Under the pieces are notes generated by a model that worked only from the letters and a program-made list of their open reading frames with translations, made no database searches and had not been told where the DNA came from. From positions 1,984,001 through 2,048,000 of the forward strand of contig JARUPZ010000018.1 of NCBI GenBank assembly GCA_031213475.1: a stretch of DNA of 64,000 nt. Reading direction: 5' to 3'. Shown one piece after another: positions 36,301 through 47,447 of the stretch. Each line of letters starts with the position of its first letter. The first letter of the stretch is position 1. Position numbers and translations under genes: made by a program. This DNA comes from Nereocystis luetkeana. Lineage: Eukaryota; Sar; Phaeophyceae; Laminariales; Laminariaceae.

Positions 36301-39300
36301 GCTACGGTACGTGGCTTCATTTTTTATCGCGAGAAGATTTCAGCCTTTTCTTCCCTCGTCGACTCGCATCGAATTGTGCCTACCCACGCTGCAAGGCGCT
36401 CTCAACAATTGAATCCCTTTTTTTATTTTTGGAAAAAAAAGTCAAAGTCCGACCCTCCTGGGGCTCGAACCCAGGACTCAAACAAGAAGAATTCGAGGTT
36501 AACCACTTGAACCACCGGGGCGACCGGCACCTTGTATACCGCACAGTAGCTCGCGTCAGATCTTACCGGGGATGTACACTGTGCACCAGCGACGATATAC
36601 ATACGTTAGTGGTGGCGGCTGCGTGCGAGAAAACGCAAGCCAATCAGGATACTACGTAAGGTAGCATCTAGCCTCAGCTCCTCCAATTTTACCAGGTGCC
36701 GGCCGGCACCCTCCTTCCGGAGTTTGTCTTCCTGGTTCAATAAAAGGGTGGCGGTTGCTCGCCCCTTGATGACCTGGTTCCGCTGAGACTTGACGTGTTC
36801 GAGCTCGTACTTGGAGAAGCGAGTTCGTGCTCGAGCAGCGGCAGGGCGGCCGGCGGTTACCTCTAGCCTGACACCTTCCAGCACTTTATGTGTGTTTTTT
36901 GCGGTGGAGCTCGCACCCCCGCCTCGACCCCCGCACCCGACACTCCACTCTCGCGCTGGAGGGCGAGATGACTAGTGGGAGTGATGGGCCGCTCAGATTT
37001 TGTCGCGACAAGGTTATATTTTGTCGAGCACAGCTTCAGCAACCACGGTTGGTGTACGACGTAGATTTTGCTGTCGTCTGCCCGTTGTGTTTCCGGTCGC
37101 GCGGGGGGAAATTCTCCTAGGCGGTCGACCGAGTTCAAATCGACGGGAGATCGGGCTATAGCATCTGATGGCTTCGAACCAATAACGACGAATTTTATAC
37201 CGACGACCCCCTCTGTTTTATATTATATTTCGACACCCTCGCACCTTTGATCTCGTGCCAGTTGGCTTGAAGATACAGGGCAAGTCACCAGGGTGCCGAA
37301 AAAGAGTTAAAAATCAAAGGTGTCGAAGATAAAAAAAGCGTGGTTTTCTCGTTGCGAAACCGGGAGTATAATGGGCAGACGATATCAAAATCTACCCTGT
37401 GGAACAACCGTGGCTGCGGGAGCTGTCCTTGAGAAAATACATGCTCGTCATGACAACATTCGAGCGACCCATATCCCCCACAAGGATGCTCGCCCTCCAG
37501 CGCCAGAATGGGGAGTCGGGTGCGGGGCCTGGCTTAAGGGTGGGGATTCCAATGTGTCGGAGGTACAGAAAGAGCTGGAATATCTCAGGCTAGAAGTAGC
37601 CGCCGGCCGCTCTGTCGTTTCTCGAGCTGGTAAGCCGTGCGCTCGGGTGTCCAACCCCTTCTCGAAGTCCGAGATGCTCAGCTCAAACGCGTCAATTTCC
37701 AGCTGAACAAGCCTATCAAGGGGCGAGTAATGGCCGGCGGGAACAGCAGCTCCATGAGGAGGACGCCGACAGGCACCTGATAGAGTTGCAGTAGATGTGC
37801 TACTGTTGGTGCCTGGTTGGCTCGTGGTTTCCCGCACGCCGTCGCCACCACCAACGTATGTTTGTACAAGGCGCTCCGCTCCGCGGGCGGCCTACGCCGC
37901 CCGCTACGCTCGCTCTGGAAGAAAAAAGTACATCGAATTGCGCGAAGCGGACAGAAGGTCGATGATTGAACATATTTTTTTTATGATTGTTGTAGTTGCA
38001 AATTGGCGACTTGATAATGACAAGAGTTACATGCCGTACGTACGTACGTACGTACATACCCCAGGTAGGGTGCTGATTTTCTTCTTTCGATATGCTGTAT
38101 GATATGCACCTGGTATGTACGCACGTGCGAGAAAGCACAGCATGGCACAGCAGCAGCACCGCAAAAACAATGAAAACGAAACCGAAAAATTCGGAAAGAG
38201 AAAAAAATCCCCGTCCCCTCTCGTATAATAATTGTCTGCCCCTGGAACACCTTGCACCAGTCAAAGAAGAAAACAAAAAAAATGAACAGCAGAGCTTCTC
38301 TCTCAGCCTCGTACGCCGCCCGCCCGTCTCTCCACCACCTCGCCACCGATTCGGCTCGGGCAAAGCTTTCCTCCCTCTCTGTCACAGTGATCCCCGTTGC
38401 CTGCCCCGCGTGAAGCCCGGTGCTCACCGTGACCCTCGTTCGCCAGCTCGACGATGTCGGTGGTCAGACGGGTGTTCGTCTATGTGTAAAGTTCAGCGTG
38501 GTCGCGAAAATAAGCACCGCTTGAATGTTAGCTTGCAATCCCGAACGACCCTTATGGACTCGTACATACTCAGTCTAATTTTTCAGATGGAGGCAAAAGA
38601 GAGCCCATTCATGCTTCCCTTGTGTCTCGAGGCACACACGACGCCTAGCCACGAAAACCGCGACCGCACTCCTTGCAACCCCCCCTCTATCCGCCAGCAT
38701 CCACCGACACCCGCGACGGCGCTGGGCTCGCCCGCGTCGCGGTGCTCCGACTACAAACGCGCACACGAAACGGAAGAAGAAAAAAGGAAAAAATGACTGA
38801 AAGTGCAAAAGAAATTTCAACCAGCCGGTGAAAAAAAGCGAAAGAGAGCCTCCCAAACCGCTGAAAAACAAAAACGACTTTTTCTTTTTCCGAGATTTTT
38901 TTTCTATTGTTCCGGGAAAAAAAGTGTGGCACGAGAAGCAAGCACGCAAAGAAAGCAAAGAACGCGAAGAAAGCAAGGATCGTAGAAACGACAAAAAATC
39001 GTGGGAGACTCGCTGAGCGTGAGGCAGGTGCTTATGATCAAGTGATTTTAGGAAAAGGATAAACGTAATAATGTTTATGTATGTATGTCGTCGCTGGTGT
39101 GCAGTGTACAGTGTACAGCCTCGGTAAGATCTGACGCGGGCTACTGTGCAGTATATAGGGGTATTTCTGTAGTTATAGCACCCAAAAATTCTGAGGCTAT
39201 TGACTTGAGTAGCTCTTTGTACACCCTATACATCCCACCAAGCGACTTTCAGAAAAAGAGGGGCAACAGAGAAGGCCCGACACAAGATCCCATCGGGCTA

Positions 39301-42300
39301 CGTAAACATATGTGGTACGTACGTATCTAACGAACAAATAGTAGGACGCTGTGAAATAAAGTACGTACACACCGGATCCGAAGACAATACACATGATAGG
39401 TAGCTCCTTAGTTGCGGAGTTCCAACCGTCACTGGGATTTAATTTTGGGCTCGCAAAGGTAACCCCCACCGTGGCACGGCATGCGCCCGACAGACTACCA
39501 TCACGGAATTAGTTTCGTGAGACATGGCTGCGGTTGGTAGATAGTTCATTGAGGCTGAGTCGTACCCTTGTTTAGGGTGTTCTTCGTACCAATAGTGCCG
39601 TCCACGATTATGGCGCTCTTGCGCCGGTTTTTACTCGTACTCCAGTCCCCGTAAACCCCTGTTTACTACGGCAACAATGCCTCAACCCTAATTTCAAGTT
39701 ATCTTCCCTAAAAGCGTGGGTGATATGCGAAAGGGGTGAATGAATAAAACGACTCGTGCCTCCTGCATAACGACAATGCCGTCTACAGGTCAAACAGGCA
39801 AACGCTGGCAGTCGTCGACACCAACGAGGAGACGATCACCTTCGATGGACATGCAAACGACGGAGACGAGGCCCCGAGGCCTTCTTCGTCTTCGTCACTG
39901 AAGCCCTCGACGTTTCACGCCGCTCTTACAAAGACGACAGCGGAAATCGCTCCGGAATCCGATGTATCCGACCTATTGTCCGGACCTCTCGTCAAGACGA
40001 AAGCAGCGATGGCTCCGAAAACGGAAACTGTTAGTACTCCCGACCCGTCGAGCCTCGTTGCTCCTTCATCTCCAGACAATGAACTGTCATCATGCGAAGC
40101 GACGGCCATGTGCAGCACATCCACTTCACCTTCAGCCCCCCCAGCCCTTCAGTCTGACTCTGAACGCTCGGCGCTAATAAAAGGCGCTTCAGGCGAGGAA
40201 GACTCCGACAAGTACGACTCCAACACGGATGACTCCGACAAGGATTATTCAGAGGGGGACGATTCAGACCACGAAGAGGCGGAGGTTGCTTCCACCACAC
40301 CCGATTCTTCCCTTTCCTTCATTCCCCGGGCGCAGACCGACAACGTTCTGCCTCAGCACATCGTGAACAACTGGGCGTCCTGCTCGTCCTCCCCCTCCAT
40401 CCCCCAGGCGCAGGCAGAGAAGGACTCACCAGCGCACATCATGAGCAACTGCGCGTCTTGCTCCTCCTCCCCCTCCTCGTCCTCGTCTTCTTGTTCTTGC
40501 TCTTCTTCTTGTTGTTGTTCTGCCTCGTCGTCGGAATGTTCCGAGGATTCCGAGGAAGTACGGGCTACCCTTTCCAAGGAACAGGTCCAAGTAACGTCGG
40601 CTCGCACGGAAGTGCTGCACCAGGCGGAAGGAGTGGGCTTCATGGCGTCGCTTAGCGACATGAACGAGGGCGAGGTGACGAAGGGGAAGAGGATTGGAGG
40701 CGGGGGGGGCGGAGACATTTTCGAGCTCGAGATGGTGGACTGTGATCTGCAGGAAGAATTGCTGAGCTTCACCGCGGGCGCCGGTGTCGTTCTCAAGACG
40801 TTTAAAAAGGTGAGCACCATAATACTTTGAACTATTGCGAGTTGTTGTTTTTGACGGCGCCGAGCACATACATCATGGACCCCTTTTGTGCCCGAAGAGT
40901 CCGCCATATGCCATACCAACGCTCACAAGTTCAGTACAGTTATGAATATCGTGCTGTGTGAGTTCCTAGCGGCGGCTATGCTATATTAGTGGCGACGTTC
41001 ACACGACAGAGGTCGTGCCAGAGGAAAAGACAGGCCCACGTAGTCCGTGCAATGGTGGCAGACGGTTTATCGCCTCCGTATATACGGTAATGTTTTTTGT
41101 ACATGTCGAGCATTTTCGACCTTCTATGTTGGCACTTGAGACTTTTGTTGGTGACAGCCATATTCAGGTATGTCGGTACGGCAATACGAGCGGCGACGCC
41201 GTGGTTATCGCGCAAGCGTAATGGTGCACGTTTTCTTCGACATGAATGCCTTCGGAGCATCTGAGCGTGCGCGTAGTGCCGCGTGTCATTCCGTCCTCAT
41301 GGGATGATTCTTGTTCTGTATCAGAATGCCACGGGGTTAAATTGTTCTGTCGCGAGCGAACCATGGCTGTAATATTCCGCCTATACGAGGCCGAATCGTC
41401 TCTATCATCGTGCCAAGCTTGAGTTTTATGCGCAGTATCGCAGTCGTGCTTGCGCTGTGCGCGTACACTCTTTAAGGTGTACCTGGTATTTAGTTTGCAT
41501 CCGAAACATTCACGCAAGTCTTTTGTGCCCCCATGCAACCACTTGATCTTCATGCATTACATCTGATCCTCGCACTGCTGTGGACGGCCAACGCAGGGAG
41601 AGGAAGCCAATGGTTTGAGGGAGATTCGTGCGATGGCAAGGTACGATTAGCACGTAGTCTGTTCTTTTTATTTTTCGGCTTCGATCACTCACAGGTTGCC
41701 TACTGTCACGTAAATGTATATCCGTTCTGGCATTGTAGGATGCGAGGGTATATGGTCAAACGACTACGACCGCGCATGACAATGAGTACACTCCCCACTC
41801 GGCTTGTTTCTCGACAGGCTGATGCCGCTTTGCCACCCGAACATTATTGACGTCTTCTCCACTAACATCACGAAGAGGACGATCGTCATGGAGAAAGTGG
41901 CTAGGGACCTCCACGCGCTGCTTGGCGACAAGCGTGTCCTCGACAACGCATCTGGGGAGAAGATGGTTCGGTGAGGAATGTCTACAGGGCTCGACGCCGC
42001 GGAAAAAACAGATCAGCTCAGGTTATTGAACTTACTTGTGGTCCATTCGCACGCGGGGACTTGTGAAACGACCATCGTTTTTTCGTGTCGTGATCGGAGA
42101 GTGTCAGTACTGCAAAGGAGAGGCAGGGAACAGTGTGTTTTTGGAAACGACAACGATTTGTTGTAGCAGGCCGGCTCGACCTTCATCTTGACGTTGACCC
42201 TACCCCTAGCCTCAGCCCTAGAGAGCCATTGTTTATGGAAACGCGCGCCATCGTGCGACTCGAGAAAACCCTGGGTGGTTTGGGTCGGTGAAGGTTTCGT

Positions 42301-45300
42301 ATTGCCATCCTTTCGTCTAGCCAAAATAGTGTAAAATGTAAAAACGGAAATATACTACAAATTTACAACGTGGTTGAGATACCTGTTCCCAGGAGTGTTC
42401 ACCTCCGTGAAGTAATTGGCGGTTGCGAGTAACCGTTTCTTAGTGCGGTACAGAGTGCCTGCTTATATGTGCACTACAACTAAACCTGGGCCGACCTTTT
42501 TTTCCGCGGCGTCGGGCCCCGCAGGTATTTCTCACCCAACCATCTACTTCGCAGATGCGTTGTCGATAAGACGCTTGTCCTCGAGCAGCGCCTGGAGGTT
42601 CCTGGACACTTTCTCCCTGACGTCACGGAGAAAGTGCCCAGGGATCTCCTGCTCAAGGACAAGCCTCTACTAGACAACGCGTCTGGGGACCAGGTGGTTC
42701 GGTGAGAAATATCTGCGGGGCCCAACCATCTGCTCTCCAGACGCGTTGTCAAGTAAACGCTTGTCCTCGAGCAGCGCGTGGAGATCCCTGGAAACTTTCT
42801 CCGTGACCTTCATGGAGAAAGTGTCCAGGGACCTACAGGTACTGCTCGAGGACAAGCGTCTACTGGACAAAGCGTCTGGGGAGAACATGGTTGGGTGAGA
42901 AATATGCGGGGCCCGACGCACGCGTAAAATGCAGATCGGCCCAGGTTTAGTTCGCACTTGCTTGTGCCCCATCCGTACCCGCTAACTTGCGAAACGAACA
43001 ACATGTTTTTTTGCTCCGTTCGAAGTTTGTCATTACTGCAAGGGAGAGGGCGAAAACATGTTTTGTTTATAGACGACTGCATATGTTTGATATATTTATC
43101 AGGCCGGATCAACCCCAACCCTAATCCTAGCGTCAGCTCTCGAGAGCGATTGTTTGTTGGACCGTGCCCCATCCCGCGCTTGAGGCGACCCTGGGTGTCT
43201 TTGGCGGGTGGGCTTTTTGTTTTGTCACCCTTTCGTCTAGTCAATATTGAAATTGTGCAGAAGATGAAAATGGGCATTCTTCATGTCCCGGCAATGCTCA
43301 ACGCTTAGAGCCTGCAGTGTAGCTCCTACACCCGGTTTTTGTCGTGCCCGAAGACGTTTTTTCACAACTTAGGTGGGAAGCCTATTTCGGCGGGGGATCT
43401 TACACCATGCAACGTTACGGGGGCATTCAGTCTATTTTATTACGCAAGCACACAGTTTTTTTTTCTGGTGGATTGGGCAGCTTAGGCGTTTTGGGGCGTC
43501 CGACGAGCCACAAAAAGTGTACCAAGTACAGCTTACTATTAATAAAGGGCGTTGTGAACGATCGCACACGGGATGCTGTGTTTGCATGGAGGAGGGTTGT
43601 CACGCCAACGTGAAACGTGGTTAGGGTACGCACTTTTTCCCACGAGCGTTTTGTCTCCGTGAAGTGATTGGCGTTTGAGATTAACCGCTCCTCAGTGCGA
43701 TACAGAGCGGTTGCTTGCTACTTTGCACTGCAGCGTTCCCAGTCCACAGAACCTGAACGCATCCTCGTCTCCTTCGGTGTTTTATTCCGTTTTAAGGACG
43801 CGGGGCTCAGCGTCCCAGAGATGAAAAGGCAAAAAAAACGTTCTGCACAGCTCCGACACCGGCGGCAAAAAAATGGCCTACGAACAGCCCGTTTTTTATA
43901 ATTTCGTGTCTACATCCCCACACACTATCTCCTCCGTACCGACTGCTCCCAAATCAATCCGTCGTTGTTTTTTGTTCTAGAGTGTGTTTGGGCGCAGCGA
44001 GAGGCTTGGCGTACATGCACGAGAACTCCTTGGTCCACGGCGACGTGAAGCCGAAGAACATTGTTGTTTCCGACGACTTGCAAAGCGTGAAGATCATCGA
44101 CTTTGGCTCGACCGGAAGTGAGTACTCGCCAAACTACGGAATGCACATATAAACATGTACCAAGGATGCTTTATTTATAGTTGTGGCGCAGAGGGTGCAG
44201 CGTCCTCACTCCTTGTCGATTTGCATCGAGTTTTTTTTGCCTACTCGCGCTCTTTGGCACTTTTGACGACAGAAGAAGACTTAGAAAAAAGTCCTGCGAA
44301 TAGTGAATGAAATACACCAGCCGAGATTCGCCCTACCTGATACATACCAACGCTGCGGCCAGCAGGGATGCCAGTCTACCTGCTGACCCATAGCCGAACC
44401 CCCCGCGTGCGAGAAAAAAGAAAACATCTCGTGGTTGTCGCGTTTCCGCACATGAGCTTGGCGTGTACAGGAATACAACAATTTATCGCATTTTTGATAC
44501 TCGAAAAGGATTTTCACACGCGTATGTATCGCTGTGAGGAATAGGCATAGCGCACGGGGGAATGGCCGACCTTGAGACAGAATGAGTGATAGGGCTTTCG
44601 AGTGCCTAACATTGGTCTTACCTCCCGCATCTCGTTCAAGTAGACGGCACTCGCGTGGCGCGCGTGTTTTAGCCATGGTCGTCGCAGACGATTAAACGTG
44701 TTGGTCTACTCCTTTGATTTATTGGGGCTGTGTCACACCAGCGACGCAGATTTATTGTTTGACCTTGTATTCACATGCGTTGTAGAGTAGGGAGGTGTGG
44801 TGTCCCTGTGGTGGCGTTTCTGGTCGCCGCAACGTTCGTGTATTTGCGAGGCGGTAAATACGTAGGCTCTGAGAATCCATAGAGCCCACAGCCTTGCCCT
44901 GCCCCCCTTTGGCCCTCGTTCTCCACTACCAACATGAGCAAAAACCCACACAGGTAGGCCTACACAATCGGGTTCGAACTCCCGCATACAGAACCGTACT
45001 ATTTAACATAGATGTGTGTTTCTTGCTTTTGGGATAGCTCTATCGCCCGGCTCACATCAATATGTTCGCCCTGCACTTGACAGAAGCCGGCACCGACAAA
45101 GTGGCGATGATAACGATGGCCTACGCAGCCCCGGAGGTGATGAGCGCCATGTTCGGCAAGGTCGTGACTCTCGACGGGTCTATGGACGTGTGGGCGATGG
45201 CTATCGTCATACTTCAGGCTATCACCAGGCGGACAGCGGGACCCACTGACGGCGATGTGAGCAACAACGGAGCACGTTGTTTCGCTTGATGACTCGTCCA

Positions 45301-47447
45301 AACACGTGTCATCAATTGCAGCGATGGTTTGATAGGAACTTACAGCTAAGCTATAGACATTCGATAAACACCGCGTGCAACCCGAAAACGCGACAATGTT
45401 ATTTCTTTTCGGACGGCATCGCTGTAAGCTGTTATTGTCATCACTTGGATTACGACCGTTTCCAATACATTTGCCCGACTTGATGCGTTTTTGTTCTGTC
45501 TACTCAGGGGGTAGATGAAGTCCCAGGAAAGCTCCATTTACGTTTTGCGTTGTTGCTGTTCAAGCGCAATCGCCGTGGCATCATAGTTGCAGCGCGCACG
45601 CACGTTCTGTTTCTGCAAATAATCGGCACCGGCAGGTTCTATCGCGCCACTACGGCATTATCTGCCCTCCCCAAGATGCCGAGGTCTTCCGCATTGCCGA
45701 GGCTAACGTGGAAATACTCCTCGCACGAGCGAAAAAATCCAAATCTCAAGCCGACAAGAACGCTTTGGGCGAGGCCAGACGGAACCTCGTGAGGCTGATC
45801 GTGAGTCACCTCAACCTGCGCTGTGTCATGCGCAGCTTTGACTGTGTTGCTATGTTATCGTGGTGCTTGTCAGGGCAAGTTTCGTCCGCAAGGAGCTGTT
45901 GTCGTTTTCGTTGACGCGTTGGTCTGCCTGCGTGATTATGATTGAACCCTGGTATTGTGCAATAGAGCGACTGCGTTGTGCGGAGGGCTCGTCTGAAACA
46001 GTGTCGTATCCGGCACAAGCTCGAGAAAATGTCGAACGCAGCAGTTTGTTTTATCGGCAGGCTTCTCGTGCTCCATGTCTAACGCGTGTATTCTTTTGAA
46101 ACAAATAGCCTCCAACCCATTCCTTTGTTTTGGCCCACCGCTATGCGTTCGGGTGACTCATATTGAATAATTCGAAGCGGCAGGTGTAGGATAGTGCTTC
46201 CAGTAGTCGTGTTACCCTCTGTCATATATCCACACAACGCACGTCACACCTAGTCATATCGCATTTTTGCTCTTGGTGTCTCGCTTGATCGTCTTCTACA
46301 AAAGGGTCTCCACGCAGGAATGCGAGCTAAGATGAGCGCTCCGGGGGAATACATGCTGTCGCCCCGTGTTTGGGAGGAACAGTGGGGGCTGGGGCATCTT
46401 GGCGAGGTGAGTCTTGACAACGTCGGGTGATGGCTGCAGCATCTTTCCAGTATTAGTAGGAATCTTGAAGCATGGCCTATTGCGGCACGTTAACGTATCT
46501 GTGTAGGTTGTCGATCCGGCCAGTGTCCAGCCCAGCTGCAGACGAACGCTTCCGGTACACCCGTGCACTGCAGGCGCCGCATCCTATCTATCGATGCTGC
46601 ACATTGGTCACACAGTTGCATCGGAGCCCTACATTCCAACACCGGCGGCGATTAGGTTGTGTTGGCTGGGAAGTGTTCTTCTGTTAGACAGATCGAGTAG
46701 CGTCTAATCTTGTCTCCTGCTGGAGCAAGTCCCCGAAGTCAGTGCACCTTTATTTTCCGCGCAGGAATGACTGCTATGCTGGAACACGTTATCTCCCCTC
46801 AGGTTGGGTCGACGTAATCACGCGTCCAAGGGTACGGCAGGCAGCACGGTTGGGTACTACAACAACCCATTCCTTGTGTGTTACTACCGAGTTAAAACTG
46901 ACACACGGCTTTCTTGCTATATGTGGAAGTTTTGAGAGCTAATAACAAGGGTTGTTTCCCACCCATCCGCCGCAGGACAAACAAAACAAAAAAAGCTGAC
47001 CCCTTCTTTCAACGCCGCGATTTTTTCTTTTCCACCATCCTTCGTACGGTGCGTGCGTGGTATCACGTGTTGTCATCGCAGGTACGAAACATTCTGTCCG
47101 CCATGCTGAACAACGACCCTCGCAGCCGCATCTCCATGCAGACTGTTGTGCGTGCTCTCGAACACCCCGAGCTGTGGATGAAAAATCCCGCACTCAATAA
47201 GGCCATGGAATCTTTTGACACCGGGGCAACCAGCGAACCGGCCGCGGAGGCCACGAAGATGAACCATCGGAACGAGCTAGCGGCAAGGGTCGTGAAACCT
47301 TTGCCCCGTGACGTGGGGGCCCTGCTCGGCCGCATTGAAGATGCCACCCGTGGCGAGGCACTCGTCGGGCCGTCATGGTCGGAGTTGGCCGGCGAGGACT
47401 TCAAGGAGTGGTGGGCTAAGGTGCCGGCCGTGACAGCGCTGGAGTAA
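30308..47447 (+). CDS. Coiled-coil protein kinase, 12 exons assembled by splice phase
   Basis: Predicted Ser/Thr-type protein kinase of about 1182 residues. Exons: 30308-30453, 32871-33834, 34402-34590, 35784-35899, 39789-40809, 41597-41640, 41818-41970, 43981-44117, 45084-45256, 45636-45800, 46332-46406, 47082-47447. All joins use GT-AG and keep frame. Exons 2-4 give a charged coiled coil (~335-470). Exon 5 is a Ser/Asp/Glu-rich linker ending in a Gly-rich loop (IGGGGGGDIFELE, ~774) and beta-3 Lys808 (VVLKTFKK). A 44 nt exon supplies helix C (EEANGLREIRAMA). Then come HPNIIDVF and hinge IVMEKVARDL, catalytic loop HGDVKPKN (Asp899), DFG 918-920, APE 939-941, DVWAMAIVILQAIT, and the C-lobe end (MLNNDPRSRISM). 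HRD is replaced by HGD; Asp, Lys and Asn are kept, so activity is plausible. Exons 5-12 are the firmest. Exons 1-2 and the ATG are tentative: the first exon could begin at an acceptor near 30278. No close family recognised. Confidence 0.7.
31018..31440 (+). repeat. ~400 bp dispersed repeat, copy B
   Basis: Colinear with 16604-17010 (see that entry), here inside the first intron of the kinase gene. A further head fragment (GTGTGTGCTTATGTCATGCAT) follows near 31552-31580. Confidence 0.75.
33700..34250 (+). repeat. Source block: end of coiled-coil exon plus following intron
   Basis: This block contains the 3' end of kinase exon 2 and about 400 bp of the next intron (landmarks ATCAAGGGGCGAG, CACCAACGTAT, TCGTCGCTGGTG, CAGTGTACAGCC, AGGGGTATTT, TTATAGCACCC). 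Diverged copies lie downstream at 36065-37090 (-), 37370-37860 (+) and 39050-39480 (+). Confidence 0.7.
34640..35215 (+). repeat. Telomere-like GGGGTTGCAATTA minisatellite
   Basis: Degenerate short units of the type AGGGGTTGCAATT/AACT are arranged in a higher-order unit of about 150-180 bp. Each higher-order unit is marked by CGTGCTACGATAGGGGT and GGGCTACGGTAG. Roughly three to four higher-order units fill most of the intron after the exon ending at 34590. Confidence 0.75.
36065..37090 (-). repeat. Inverted copy of the coiled-coil exon block, split by a SINE
   Basis: The reverse complement of 36538-37090 matches 33600-33980 (GTTGGAG-like coil codons, TCATCAAGGGGCGAGC, CCACCACTAACGTATG, TCGTCGCTGGTG). 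The match resumes at 36065-36178 with GGGGTATTTAT and TATAGCACCCA. On the - strand a broken frame still reads NQVIKGRATATLLLNQE and KLEELRLDA, close to the exon-2 text NQAIKGRAMASLLLNRE and LEKVRLDA. Together with 37370-37860 it forms a large inverted repeat around a ~280 bp centre. Confidence 0.65.
36184..36532 (-). mobile_element. tRNA-derived SINE with TGTAT target duplication
   Basis: On the - strand the head carries a Pol III A box (TGGTTCAAGTGG at 36514-36503) and B box (GGTTCGAGCCC at 36471-36461). The body extends to an A/T-rich tail near 36184. TGTAT at 36179-36183 and 36533-36537 flanks it. Copies of the surrounding block at 33990 and 39160 lack the insert, so the boundaries are read directly. 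The cloverleaf is poor, so this is not a tRNA gene. Confidence 0.7.
37370..37860 (+). repeat. Direct copy of the coiled-coil exon block
   Basis: It matches 33560-33910 in the same orientation, with frames PAPEWGVGCG, VQKELEYLRLEVAAG and LNKPIKGRVMAG interrupted by a stop and frame shifts, then CCACCAACGTATG. It lies in the intron 35900-39788 and does not fit the splicing chain. Confidence 0.65.
39050..39480 (+). repeat. Direct copy of the intronic half of the coiled-coil block
   Basis: It matches 33905-34250: TGTCGTCGCTGGTGTGCAGT, CCTCGGTAAGATC, AGGGGTATTTCTGTA, TTATAGCACCC, GACTTTCAGAA and CGGATCCGAA-type landmarks in order. No exon part is included. Confidence 0.7.
41887..43765 (+). repeat. 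Duplicated kinase exon and intron with an alternating inverted array
   Basis: Segment 41887-42480 (end of the exon 41818-41970 plus intron) is repeated in direct orientation at 42810-43765. The second copy has an extra ~320 bp near 43270-43590. Between them lie three more pieces of the same exon end: inverted 42503-42621, direct 42622-42722 and inverted 42717-42809. All keep GAGAAAGTG, GACAAGCGTCT-like and a GGTGAG donor sequence. Only the first copy fits the splicing frame, because 41970 (CG) joins 43981 (A) to make Arg. Confidence 0.75.
44971..44981 (+). repeat. Isolated Pol III B-box-like sequence
   Basis: GGTTCGAACTC within a T-arm-like hairpin (TCGGGTTCGAACTCCCG). No matching A box was found upstream, so it is at most a SINE fragment. 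It lies in the intron 44118-45083. Confidence 0.35.

Noticed and set aside
36184..36532. tRNA gene call on the - strand
   Set aside because: A and B boxes are present, but the acceptor and anticodon stems do not pair well. The insertion with a target duplication shows it is a SINE.
38092..38796. 234-codon + strand frame in the kinase intron
   Set aside because: Low-complexity basic text with no similarity to other exons. Splice phase already joins 35899 directly to 39789.
42503..42925. Using one of the later hinge-exon copies as the real exon
   Set aside because: Three copies are inverted or lack an acceptor and upstream half. Only 41818-41970 carries HPNII and joins in phase on both sides.
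45038..45083. Extending the kinase exon upstream to the AG at 45037
   Set aside because: It breaks the reading frame with donor 44117. The acceptor at 45083 keeps frame and gives a normal-length activation loop.
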